A stretch of 15,997 nt of DNA from Deferribacteraceae bacterium (GTDB taxonomy: Bacteria; Chrysiogenota; Deferribacteres; Deferribacterales; JAISNW01), in assembly GCA_031285415.1 (NCBI GenBank), contig JAITWF010000167.1, positions 1 to 15,997 on the forward strand, read 5' to 3'. A program made the translations under genes and the position numbers. The notes beneath the pieces were generated by a model that was not told the DNA's origin, made no database searches, and saw only the letters and a list, made by a program, of their open reading frames with translations. Positions within the stretch are counted from its first letter, which is position 1, and each line of letters starts with the position of its first letter. Below, piece after piece: positions 6,396 to 14,119 of the stretch.

Positions 6396-8665
6396 TTTGC
6401 CTCAAATACACTCGACGTACCCCTGCCTACATTATCGACCGCCTGTAGGCTGTGGGTGCCAGAGATACTCCTCCAGAAGAACGGCTTCCCATTCGGCGAC
6501 TTGCCGACGAACGCCCCATCTACAAACCAGAAGATCTCCGTAGCGTCTAGCCCTGCTGTAGCGGTGAACGCTAGCTCTGGAGCCTCATACGACACCCCTC
6601 TCTGCGGATATAGTATAGTCGGCGGCGTACCCTCCTGCGATGTATAGTCAAGGTTGCAGTTCGGCATATACCTTGGCGGCGTACGCCTCTTCACCCCTGC
6701 CTGCTCGAATAGCTCCAACAGATCAGCCTCCCAAAACTCGTACACCTCTAGCCGTGTCGTATCAGGGTCGTAGCTGCATGCTCGCAAACCTGTAGCGATA
6801 TCGATAGGGATCTGTCGAAAGATATCAGAGATCTTTATAGGCGATACCCCTGGGATAAAGAGCGAATCCACCGTGCGAGGGCAGAGGTCAGTCGGAAGCT
6901 CCCCAGTAGCCTCGCAGATATCGACGTACTTCACATTGAGATCTTGCGGTATCCCCTCATCCTCCACAATATCTAGCTGTGGGTGAATATATCGCAAGAT
7001 ACTGAACGCTAAAGGTGCTGCTGAGTATCGCCCCATAAAGGCGGAGTTCCCAACGCCATCAAAGTTACCCACCCACGCCACTAGCACATAATCACCGAAT
7101 ACGAGAGCCGTCCAGCCATCTTTGAAGCCGTACGAGGTGCCAGTCTTCCACCCCACAGCGAATGGGAAGTTCACCTTAAAGCCACCCACCGCAGGAGGGG
7201 GATTGTGGCGAATCATATCTCGCACGATATAGGCGGATTCACCATCTATTATCTCTGGATTGCGGATCGAGTCCGCAATGACGTGTTCTTTTACCTTAAC
7301 GATTGGTCGAACCACTCCGCCATTATTGAGTGATGCATAGATCCGTGCGGCGTCCTCCATCGTGATCTCCATCCCTCCGAGGGCGAGAGCAGCACCGTAA
7401 TAGTCTACATCTTTCAGATCCTGCACGCCAGCTGTACGCAGTAGCTCTAGAAAAGTTGAGGGCGATATCTCTAGAAGAAGCTCCACCGCTGGGATATTGC
7501 GGCTCTGATTGAGTGCGTCCTGTGCGGTGATAGGTCCCATGAAGCCTCTATCGGAGTTCTCCGGCGAGTATAATCCGTACCTGCGAGGAGCGTCTTTAAG
7601 GATAGTTCGTGGATGAATCTTTCCCTGTTCTATCGCTTTGGCATAAATAAATGGTTTCATAAGAGAGCCTGGGCTTCGCATAGCCCTTGTGCCATCCACC
7701 TGCCCCTCGATACTATCGTCAAAGAAATCGGCGGAACCAACGGAGGCAAGCAGCTCCATTGAGCGAGTATCCACAAGGAGTACGGCGGCGTTACTTATCC
7801 CCCACGATCTATTAGAGGTAATAAACCGCTCGATACTCTCCTCCATAATCTCTTGCAAGTTTAGGTTTAGAACGGTAAATATCTCGCTCTCCCCCTCTGC
7901 CGACTGCAATACGCCATCGACGAAGTGGGGGGCTAGATATGGAAGGGCACTTATTGAACCGATCACCATCGGAAGCTCGAAGTGAGTTAATTTATTGGAA
8001 TCTTCTGGGTGCCTATCGACCCAGCTTTGCATAAGTGGATCTCTCGCCCTCTTCATCTCGGCAAAACCGATAGTGGGCGCACGTTTAGAGGGGTTCTGCG
8101 GAATAACGGCAAGGGTGAGACTCTCTAGAGTAGATAGATCTTCGGCACGTTTATTAAAGTATACTAAACTTGCCGCCCCTGCCCCCTCGATATTATGCCC
8201 ATACGGCACAAGGTTTAGATACGCCTCCAATATATCATCCTTTGAGTATCGAGCCTCTAGCCATATCGCATAGCCTATCTGGCGAAGCTTTCCACCTATT
8301 GAAGAGGAGTTTATGTCGTAAAGTTTGCGTGCAAGCTGCATTGTGATAGTGGAGGCACCCATAGCTCTTTCTTTGCTGATATATGTTGCAAATGCCCCAC
8401 GGATGAGGGCTATCGGGTTTACGCCAAAATGGTATCGAAAGTAGCGATCTTCATAGAGGAGTGTAGCCTCTTGAAGCGTTGGTGAGATCTGCTCTAGCGG
8501 CGCATATAGGCGGAATATGCCATCATCCGCCAGCGTTAAACGCATAAGCTCACCGCCAGCGGCGTATACCGCCTGTGAATATAAGAGATCCGCCGTTAAC
8601 GACTCCCTTGGGGCAAGCCGCACGATGGAGAGGATTATTACAATGGCGATAAGCGTTTTTTTTAT
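6392..8665 (-). CDS. pbpC: Penicillin-binding protein 1C (bifunctional peptidoglycan glycosyltransferase/transpeptidase-like), non-canonical start
   Basis: PBP1C polymerises peptidoglycan strands at the outer face of the inner membrane. Numbering from the GTG at 8623: the glycosyltransferase domain has EDRYFRYHFG at 58-67 with catalytic E58, GASTITMQLARK at 89-100, and a further family block near 123-150. The transpeptidase domain has SLMK at 320-323, SRN at 374-376 and KTG at 493-495. A C-terminal BiPBP_C domain covers roughly 655-743. The GTG lacks a ribosome binding site and would drop the membrane anchor. Fourteen codons upstream, in frame, an ATA (8665-8663) follows GGAG by 8 nt and opens a typical anchor, IKKTLIAIVIILSIV. 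I therefore place the start at 8665 as a non-canonical or mutated start. The alpha-2-macroglobulin gene often beside pbpC is absent. Function is clear; the start is uncertain. Confidence 0.9.
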   Translation of the reverse strand: MKKTLIAIVIILSIVRLAPRESLTADLLYSQAVYAAGGELMRLTLADDGIFRLYAPLEQISPTLQEATLLYEDRYFRYHFGVNPIALIRGAFATYISKERAMGASTITMQLARKLYDINSSSIGGKLRQIGYAIWLEARYSKDDILEAYLNLVPYGHNIEGAGAASLVYFNKRAEDLSTLESLTLAVIPQNPSKRAPTIGFAEMKRARDPLMQSWVDRHPEDSNKLTHFELPMVIGSISALPYLAPHFVDGVLQSAEGESEIFTVLNLNLQEIMEESIERFITSNRSWGISNAAVLLVDTRSMELLASVGSADFFDDSIEGQVDGTRAMRSPGSLMKPFIYAKAIEQGKIHPRTILKDAPRRYGLYSPENSDRGFMGPITAQDALNQSRNIPAVELLLEISPSTFLELLRTAGVQDLKDVDYYGAALALGGMEITMEDAARIYASLNNGGVVRPIVKVKEHVIADSIRNPEIIDGESAYIVRDMIRHNPPPAVGGFKVNFPFAVGWKTGTSYGFKDGWTALVFGDYVLVAWVGNFDGVGNSAFMGRYSAAPLAFSILRYIHPQLDIVEDEGIPQDLNVKYVDICEATGELPTDLCPRTVDSLFIPGVSPIKISDIFRQIPIDIATGLRACSYDPDTTRLEVYEFWEADLLELFEQAGVKRRTPPRYMPNCNLDYTSQEGTPPTILYPQRGVSYEAPELAFTATAGLDATEIFWFVDGAFVGKSPNGKPFFWRSISGTHSLQAVDNVGRGTSSVFEAN

Positions 8666-9426
8666 ATATCTATCTCCTGCATGGGGATATCCCCTACTAG
8701 CATGCTTTTGAGCGACTCAAAGGCTGGCGTTATATCGGTGACGTAGATCTCACGTTTGCCGCTCTCGATAGTAGCAAGCCCACCTGCAAGGATATGCTCC
8801 ACCATCATAGAGGCACTATCCGCAATATTCACCTCTGGATAGATCGAGGCAAGGAGCGGCGCAAGTACAGGATAGTGAGTACAGCCTAATAGAAGCGTGT
8901 CTACATCTGCGATAAGTTCATCGAGGTACATCTTGATTACAAGGCTCGGGATCTCGCCTGTAATCACACCCTCCTCCACTAGCGGCACAAAGAGGGGGCA
9001 GGCTCTTTGCGATACGATAGCTTTGCCGTCGCTCACCTCTTCGAGAGCCTTTATATATGCGCCACTTCGCACTGTGGCGATAGTGCCTAGAACTCCAATC
9101 TTATTATTTTTCGTCACCGCCATCGCCATCTCGGCTCCAGCCTCGATCACCCCTAACACTGGCAGCCCAAAGGTGCTGCGCAGATTTTCGATTGCGTAGC
9201 TTGATATAGTGTTGCAGGCTACCACAAGTGCGTCAACGTTGTGCCGTTTAACGAGCATAGAGGCGCACTCTGTGGCGTATCGAATGATAGTATCGGGCGA
9301 CTTATTGCCGTACGGCACTCGGGCGGTGTCGCCTAGATAGATCAGATCTGTATCAGGGAACTGCTTTGCTAACTCACGATAGACCGTGAGTCCCCCTACG
9401 CCAGAGTCGAATATACCGAGACTCAT
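8662..9426 (-). CDS. murI: Glutamate racemase
   Basis: MurI converts L-glutamate to D-glutamate for peptidoglycan precursors in the cytosol. The 254-residue protein has the family layout: FDSGVGGLTV with D7 and S8, the first catalytic cysteine C71 in ACNTISS, and the second catalytic cysteine C182 in GCTHYP, plus EAGAEM near 95-100. Its ATG overlaps the stop of the upstream ABC permease gene as ATGA. Its own TAA stop overlaps the putative ATA start of pbpC, so this pair puts a precursor enzyme and a peptidoglycan polymerase under joint control. Full length, no anomalies. Confidence 0.96.
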   Translation of the reverse strand: MSLGIFDSGVGGLTVYRELAKQFPDTDLIYLGDTARVPYGNKSPDTIIRYATECASMLVKRHNVDALVVACNTISSYAIENLRSTFGLPVLGVIEAGAEMAMAVTKNNKIGVLGTIATVRSGAYIKALEEVSDGKAIVSQRACPLFVPLVEEGVITGEIPSLVIKMYLDELIADVDTLLLGCTHYPVLAPLLASIYPEVNIADSASMMVEHILAGGLATIESGKREIYVTDITPAFESLKSMLVGDIPMQEIDI

Positions 9427-10172
9427 TGCGCAAGCCTCCTCGTCATAAAGATAAGCGCAAGCGCAACGCTAATAACCGCCATAAAGATAACGATAAGCCC
9501 ATGACTCCATACAGCGGCAATCTCGCCAGCCGCCATAAGCTGGCAGATCTTCGCTACCTGATAGAACGGCGATACGACAGAGATCTTCTCTAGAAGCCCT
9601 GTAAGCGGGAAAAAGATCCCTGATAGGAGCATAAGGGGGGATAGGATTAACGTCACAAAGTAGTTAAACGATTCGATCCCCTTCACCCGTGCCGTCACCA
9701 CAAGGGCGATACCACCAAAGATCACCCCACCAAGCCATATAAATGGCAGAGCTAACAGCAGATACGGCGTACGAATCAGCCCAAAGACGTACACCACGAT
9801 CATGATTATAATAGCGAACAATACAGCCTTTGCAGCACCGTAGAAGATCTCTCCCAGAATAACGCCTGTTTTATTCACTGGAGTGGTTAAGATTGCGTCG
9901 AACGTTTTCTGGTATACCATCCGCGTATATGTACCGTACAGGCATTCAAAGGCGGCGGCGAAAAGCCCAGTGTAGCAGACCATCCCTGGCGCAATATACT
10001 CGATATAGCGCATACCGTTGATATCCGATACATAGTTCCCCAGCCCTATTCCAAAGGCAAAGAGATAGAGCGATGGTTCAATAAAGTTTATTACTAAGTT
10101 ATATTTATAAAGCTTATAAAATACCTTTATATTGCGCATAAAAACACGCCAGCCGTAGATAATATTAAGCAT
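9423..10172 (-). CDS. ABC-2 type transporter permease (NodJ/DrrB-like)
   Basis: This 249-residue inner-membrane protein has about six hydrophobic segments, at roughly residues 28-45, 60-80, 112-132, 138-160, 172-195 and 222-242, as in ABC-2 permeases. It has the family-type stretch ILTTPVN followed by GEIFYG near residues 95-115, and LSGIFFPL near 183-190 between membrane spans. It partners the ATPase encoded directly upstream; the two genes overlap by 8 nt. Such pairs export drugs, lipids, polysaccharides or lipo-oligosaccharides, and the substrate here is unknown. Proximity to murI and pbpC hints at the envelope but does not prove it. The stop overlaps the murI start as ATGA. Confidence 0.9.
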   Translation of the reverse strand: MLNIIYGWRVFMRNIKVFYKLYKYNLVINFIEPSLYLFAFGIGLGNYVSDINGMRYIEYIAPGMVCYTGLFAAAFECLYGTYTRMVYQKTFDAILTTPVNKTGVILGEIFYGAAKAVLFAIIIMIVVYVFGLIRTPYLLLALPFIWLGGVIFGGIALVVTARVKGIESFNYFVTLILSPLMLLSGIFFPLTGLLEKISVVSPFYQVAKICQLMAAGEIAAVWSHGLIVIFMAVISVALALIFMTRRLAQ

Positions 10173-10893
10173 CGAGCGGTCTCCCAGTTAACTTCAAATA
10201 TACGTCTTCGAGTGTTCCGCCGTGCAGCTCTATCAAATGCGCTGGCGAGTCGACCGTGACGATCTTCCCTAGATCCATAATCGCCACCCTCGAGCAGAGG
10301 CTCTGTGCCTCCTCCATATAGTGCGTGGTGAGTAGCATAGTCATCCCTGTCTGCTCCCGTAGTACTGATAACTTCTCCCACAGATTCCTGCGTGAGTGTG
10401 GATCTAGCCCTGTAGTCGGTTCATCCATAATGAGGATCTCTGGCGAATTTATAAGCGATCTGGCGATCTGTAGCCGTCGAAGCATACCGCCAGAGAGCGA
10501 CTGAATCTTGTCGTTCTTGCGATCCGCTAGATCGACAAACGATAGAAGCTCCATCGCCTTCGGTAGAGAATCCTTCCGCTTGATCCCATAGTATCCAGCG
10601 TATACAAGGAGGTTCTCAAGCACAGTAAAATCTGGGTCGAGGTTGTTATCCTGCGCAACCATGCCGATCTTCGCCTTTATATCGGAGGGGTGAGTGTTTA
10701 CATCCATCCCAAATATCTGCACACTCCCCTCTGTGGGGGTGGATAGGCACGACATAATCTTCATCACCGTCGTCTTGCCAGCACCATTGGGGCCTAGAAA
10801 GCCGAAGAAGTCGCCCTTTGAGACCTCAAAGCTGACACCCTTAACCGCTTCAAAGGTACCGTAACGTTTTTTTAGATCAACTACTCTTATCAT
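10165..10893 (-). CDS. ABC transporter ATP-binding protein (NodI/DrrA/CcmA-like)
   Basis: This is the cytosolic ATPase subunit of an ABC-2 exporter. All nucleotide-binding elements are intact in its 242 residues: Walker A GPNGAGKTT at 34-42, Q-loop Q81, signature LSGGM at 133-137 (the usual following Q is replaced by M137), Walker B ILIMDE at 153-158, the D-loop GLD at 162-164 and the switch H191 in TTHYMEEA. The C-terminal GTLEDVYLKLTGRPL is typical of the DrrA/NodI branch. An AGGA lies 6 nt before the ATG. It is separated from pcm upstream by a 35-bp gap holding a GC-rich hairpin and overlaps its permease gene downstream by 8 nt. Confidence 0.93.
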   Translation of the reverse strand: MIRVVDLKKRYGTFEAVKGVSFEVSKGDFFGFLGPNGAGKTTVMKIMSCLSTPTEGSVQIFGMDVNTHPSDIKAKIGMVAQDNNLDPDFTVLENLLVYAGYYGIKRKDSLPKAMELLSFVDLADRKNDKIQSLSGGMLRRLQIARSLINSPEILIMDEPTTGLDPHSRRNLWEKLSVLREQTGMTMLLTTHYMEEAQSLCSRVAIMDLGKIVTVDSPAHLIELHGGTLEDVYLKLTGRPLDA

Positions 10894-10906
10894 CTATATT
10901 CCTATC

Positions 10907-10925
10907 GGGCGGGCAGACCCCGCCC
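10907..10925 (-). repeat. GC-rich perfect hairpin between pcm and the ABC ATPase gene
   Basis: Two 7-bp arms, GGGCGGG (10907-10913) and CCCGCCC (10919-10925), are perfect inverted repeats around a 5-nt loop. The hairpin starts 3 nt after the pcm stop codon in the only gap of the leftward operon. No T-run follows on the minus strand (GATAGGAATATAG comes next), so it is not a standard intrinsic terminator. It resembles the REP-like GC palindromes dispersed between genes in many bacteria and may act in mRNA processing, stability or partial termination. Only one copy is in this window. Confidence 0.6.
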
Positions 10926-10928
10926 CTA

Positions 10929-11543
10929 CTAACTATTAATAAAATCCACAAATGCAACTTTGGCAAGCGGTTTGCGTTCACCGCTTTTAAGAACCTTAGT
11001 CAGCACACCATCTATAGGGATAATAATTATACCATCATCCGCTAACTGCTCCAGTAGCGCAGGAGGGAAACTCTTCGCCCCTGCAGACACGATTATCCTA
11101 TCGTACGGTGCTTTTTCGGCATACCCCACTGCGCCGTTCGCCGTCATTAAGCGCACATTTCGGATCATCATCTCACGAATCTTGTCACGAGCCTTTGTGC
11201 AAAGCTCTGGCAGAAGCTCCAGCGCATAGACCTCATCCACCAGCTTTCCTAAAAGTGCCGTTACGTAGCCAGAGCCTGCACCGATCTCTAGAACTTTATG
11301 CGTAGGTGCGGTTTCTAGCTCGTGCAACATCATCGCCACAAGGGAGGGCTGCGAGATCGTCTGCCCATATCCTATCGGCTGCGCACTATCGACGTACGCC
11401 TTTAGGCGCATAGCCTCATCCATAAAGAATTCACGTGGAACAGCTCTGAATGCGTTCAAGATCCGCTCATCCCCCTGACAGCTAGGGGCGATAACTTTAT
11501 CTATAAACGGCTTCGGCACGTTCATACGCCTGAAATCAAGCAT
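10929..11543 (-). CDS. pcm: Protein-L-isoaspartate O-methyltransferase
   Basis: Pcm methylates isoaspartyl residues formed by protein ageing, using S-adenosylmethionine, as the first step of their repair. The 204-residue protein has QTISQP at 61-66, the substrate and active-site loop of this family, and the SAM-binding motif I VLEIGAGSGYVTALL at 84-98. A later motif appears as YDRIIVSAGA, followed by LADDGIIIIPI. Its ATG overlaps the 3' end of argB by 8 nt. A second in-frame ATG six codons in (M7) is a possible alternative start. The gene is cotranscribed with argB and the cobalamin genes by position, with no known functional link. Confidence 0.93.
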   Translation of the reverse strand: MLDFRRMNVPKPFIDKVIAPSCQGDERILNAFRAVPREFFMDEAMRLKAYVDSAQPIGYGQTISQPSLVAMMLHELETAPTHKVLEIGAGSGYVTALLGKLVDEVYALELLPELCTKARDKIREMMIRNVRLMTANGAVGYAEKAPYDRIIVSAGAKSFPPALLEQLADDGIIIIPIDGVLTKVLKSGERKPLAKVAFVDFINS

Positions 11544-12384
11544 TTATAATCTCCGTACCTATGCCAGAGTCGGTAAACATCTCTAGTAACACCGAATGTT
11601 TCAGCCTGCCATCTATAATATGCGCCTTCGACACCCCAGATTTAAGTGCGTCAAAGACCCCTTTCAATTTCGGAATCATCCCTGAATGTATCGTTCCATC
11701 TAGCTTTAACCGCTCGACATCTGTCAGCGTTAGCGACGAGATCCGCTCCTTATTCTCATCCAAGATCCCCTCAACGTCTGTGAGGAGTAGTAGCTTCTCC
11801 GCCTTTAGTGCCGCCGCAATGCTGCCAGCCGCCAAGTCGGCATTTATATTATATGCAGAGCCATCTTTACCTATCCCCACAGGGGCGATCACAGGGATAA
11901 AATCGGGGATACTCTGGATCACAGAGATATCAACATCGCTCACAACGCCCACCTGCCCCAGATCTACGCCGTGCAGCTCCATCTTGCGAGCCGATAATAG
12001 CTTGCCATCTCTGCCAGATATACCGATCGCCCTACCCCCTGCACGAGTGATAAGCCCAACGATCTCTTTATTAATCTTCCCCGAAAGGATCATCTCCACC
12101 ACATCCATCGCCTCTGGCGGAGTCACACGCATACCCTGCTCAAATCTACTCTCAAAGCCAAGAGTAGAGAGCATTCCACCGATCTGAGGCCCTCCGCCAT
12201 GCACTATTACAGGGTTTATCCCCACCTGTTTCAATAGCACCACATCCTGCGCAAAGTGATACTTTAGCTCGTTATCACTCATCGCATGCCCACCGTACTT
12301 TATCACAACCGTTTTATTGTAGTACTGCTGCATATATGGCAGAGCCTCAATCAGCAGTTCCGCTTTATAGTTTAGTTCATTCAT
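11536..12384 (-). CDS. argB: Acetylglutamate kinase
   Basis: ArgB phosphorylates N-acetyl-L-glutamate, the second step of arginine synthesis, in the cytosol. Residues, numbered from the ATG at 12384: K29 in VIKYGGHAM, HGGG near 62-65, the N-acetylglutamate-binding NINAD near 179-183, and MIPKL with K239. The N-terminal helix before the kinase core and the C-terminal GIGTEI are features of arginine-inhibited, hexameric ArgB, so feedback control by arginine is likely. An upstream ATG at 12396 overlaps the cbiB stop as ATGA, adding four residues. I prefer 12384 because GAGG lies 6 nt before it and the protein then begins as other family members do. The upstream ATG remains possible. Confidence 0.95.
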   Translation of the reverse strand: MNELNYKAELLIEALPYMQQYYNKTVVIKYGGHAMSDNELKYHFAQDVVLLKQVGINPVIVHGGGPQIGGMLSTLGFESRFEQGMRVTPPEAMDVVEMILSGKINKEIVGLITRAGGRAIGISGRDGKLLSARKMELHGVDLGQVGVVSDVDISVIQSIPDFIPVIAPVGIGKDGSAYNINADLAAGSIAAALKAEKLLLLTDVEGILDENKERISSLTLTDVERLKLDGTIHSGMIPKLKGVFDALKSGVSKAHIIDGRLKHSVLLEMFTDSGIGTEIINA

Positions 12385-12392
12385 AGATCCCC

Positions 12393-13337
12393 TCATTGCA
12401 TTATATATAAAAATAGTATCGCTATTGCAACTGCAAAGAATGCGCTATCGTCGTATAGCGTCAAGGCATGAGAAACTCTCGCCGCCGTTAGTGGCCTCTC
12501 GCCACCGATTATGACAGCTTTATCGTATACAACGCCGCCGTACGAGGTCGCCCCACCTAGCCGCACCTTGAGCGCACCTGCAAAGGCGGAGATACTGTGG
12601 GCAGAGTTAGGGCTTGCATGATCTTTACGGTGATCCCAGTAGCAGAACCACGCCCCCATCGGGCTTTCACCAGCCAAAATCGCTCCAAACATTATCGGTA
12701 TTATCGATAGACGTGCAGGGATAAAGCCTAATAGATCATCCATCCTAGCGGAGGCTGTGCCAAACCGTTCATATCGGCTATTTCGATAACCCACCATTGA
12801 GTCTAGCGTGCTGACCACCTTGAATATTATCGCTCCAGCTCCACCAAAGAGTGTGGCGTAGAAGATCGGCGAGATTACAGCATCGGTAAAGTTCTCCCCC
12901 ACCGTCTCGATTGCAGAGGAGGCGATCTTCTCGCTCTTCATATCTTTCGTATCACGGCTGACGAGTAGCGATATCTTTTTGCGTGCCTCTGGCAGATCGT
13001 TCGCCTCTAACGCAGAGATAACAGGGCGAACCTCATCCTTCATATCCTTCACACTTATCCCCACCCACACGCCAAATGCACTCGCCGCAATATAGGCAGG
13101 GTACGAGATATGCCACAACGCTACTAAAATTGCAATATATGCACCACCGACGATCAATAGTGCCGATAGCAGCAGAAGCACACCCTCGATAAAGTTGCCC
13201 CTTCTGTAGATATACCGCTCCAGTAGCGATACGGCGTTGCCGATTAGGCGCACAGGGTGATACGCCCACCGAGGATCGCCTAGCACCATATCGGCAAAGA
13301 AGCCTATAATTAACGCTAATATATTGGCAGAGAGCAT
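12393..13337 (-). CDS. cbiB: Adenosylcobinamide-phosphate synthase
   Basis: CbiB is an integral membrane enzyme that attaches (R)-1-amino-2-propanol phosphate to adenosylcobyric acid, giving adenosylcobinamide phosphate. The 314-residue protein starts with a hydrophobic segment and GDPRW at 20-24 followed by HPV at 27-29, a family hallmark. Further hallmarks are SAIETVGENFTDAVISPIFY in the middle, STLDSMVGYRN, and WDHRKDHASPNSAHS toward the C-terminal part, ending in a further membrane span. Usual length is about 310-320. It uses the product of CobD, encoded two genes upstream. Its start overlaps the 3' end of cobQ by 22 nt, and its TGA forms an ATGA with the upstream argB start candidate. 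Confidence 0.95.
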   Translation of the reverse strand: MLSANILALIIGFFADMVLGDPRWAYHPVRLIGNAVSLLERYIYRRGNFIEGVLLLLSALLIVGGAYIAILVALWHISYPAYIAASAFGVWVGISVKDMKDEVRPVISALEANDLPEARKKISLLVSRDTKDMKSEKIASSAIETVGENFTDAVISPIFYATLFGGAGAIIFKVVSTLDSMVGYRNSRYERFGTASARMDDLLGFIPARLSIIPIMFGAILAGESPMGAWFCYWDHRKDHASPNSAHSISAFAGALKVRLGGATSYGGVVYDKAVIIGGERPLTAARVSHALTLYDDSAFFAVAIAILFLYIMQ

Positions 13338-14119
13338 ATCTGTTCCATTTTGACATTCTGCTTAATAATCTCTGCCAGTGTATCTAGATCATTTAAATTA
13401 TGCTTCTTTACGGCTCGACTATCAAGCGAATCCTCATCCTCTAAACTATGCTCAAAGTACGGAATTACCCCCAATACAGGCTTGCCTGTAATCTCCTCTA
13501 TCTGGCTGACGCCAGGTGCTAGTATCGACAGATCCCCACGGAACTTATTGATAATCATTGCCTTTATGAGGCTACGATGTCGATCCTCCACTAGGTCGAC
13601 CGTGCCTTTCAGAGAGGCAAATACCCCACCCCTCGATATATCGCCCACAAGGATAACCTTTGCCTTTGCATACTCTGCCATGCGCATATTTACAATATCC
13701 AGCTCTCTTAAGTTGATCTCGGCTGGACTTCCTGCCCCCTCTAACACTACAAGATCATACTCCGCCGCAAGACTATCGTACGCTTTTTTTGCTATCGTAA
13801 AGTTTTCATCCTTCATCGCATAATACTCTTTAGCAGAGTAGACACCTCTCTCTTCACCCATACGTATCAATTTTGATTTAGAATCACCAACAGGCATTAG
13901 AAAGATCGGGTTCATGCGCACATCAGGGATAACTCTCGCCGCCTTCGCTTGCTGAATCTGCGCACTGCTCATCTTGTCGCCAAAGGATGACATATTCTGC
14001 GCCTTAAATGGGCAAACCTTTATGCCCATATCTGCAAATATTCGGCATAACCCCGCTGTTATAAGCGATTTGCCCACACCAGAACCAGTTCCTACAATCA
14101 TTATAGGTTGCATCTTCAT
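13316..14119 (-). CDS. cobQ: Cobyric acid synthase-like protein lacking the glutaminase domain
   Basis: Full-length CobQ/CbiP (about 480-510 residues) amidates four side chains of the corrin ring using ATP and glutamine. This protein has 267 residues. The N-terminal ATPase domain is clear: P-loop GTGSGVGK at 10-17, FKAQNMS at 38-44, EGAGSPAEINL at 127-137, GDISRGGVFASL at 159-170 and NKFRGDLS at 191-198. After PYFEHSLEDEDSL (220-232) the whole class I glutaminase domain with its catalytic Cys and His is missing. The last 20 or so residues (DLDTLAEIIKQNVKMEQI) instead resemble the extreme C-terminal tail of full-length CobQ. The MNPILLKP block reads MNPIFLMP, and the loop after FKAQNMS is about six residues short. 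It is either a remnant or an ammonia-dependent or two-subunit variant. The TAATG overlap with cobD suggests it is still translated. Confidence 0.8.
   Translation of the reverse strand: MKMQPIMIVGTGSGVGKSLITAGLCRIFADMGIKVCPFKAQNMSSFGDKMSSAQIQQAKAARVIPDVRMNPIFLMPVGDSKSKLIRMGEERGVYSAKEYYAMKDENFTIAKKAYDSLAAEYDLVVLEGAGSPAEINLRELDIVNMRMAEYAKAKVILVGDISRGGVFASLKGTVDLVEDRHRSLIKAMIINKFRGDLSILAPGVSQIEEITGKPVLGVIPYFEHSLEDEDSLDSRAVKKHNLNDLDTLAEIIKQNVKMEQICSLPIY

Noticed and set aside
8656..8663. A8 tract at the murI/pbpC junction as a programmed frameshift or slippage site
   Set aside because: The murI TAA stop precedes almost the whole tract in the direction of reading, so slippage there could not fuse murI to pbpC.
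10907..10925. Classical intrinsic terminator after pcm
   Set aside because: The stem is good but there is no T-run on the downstream side in the direction of transcription.
11561..12187. A 208-codon open frame on the plus strand opposite argB
   Set aside because: It lies wholly inside argB in antisense, has a Ser/Ile/Pro-rich composition typical of a reverse-strand shadow, and matches no family I recognise.
13350..13823. A 157-codon plus-strand frame opposite cobQ
   Set aside because: I considered it because cobQ is unusual, but it is antisense to conserved ATPase motifs and is not a glutaminase domain.
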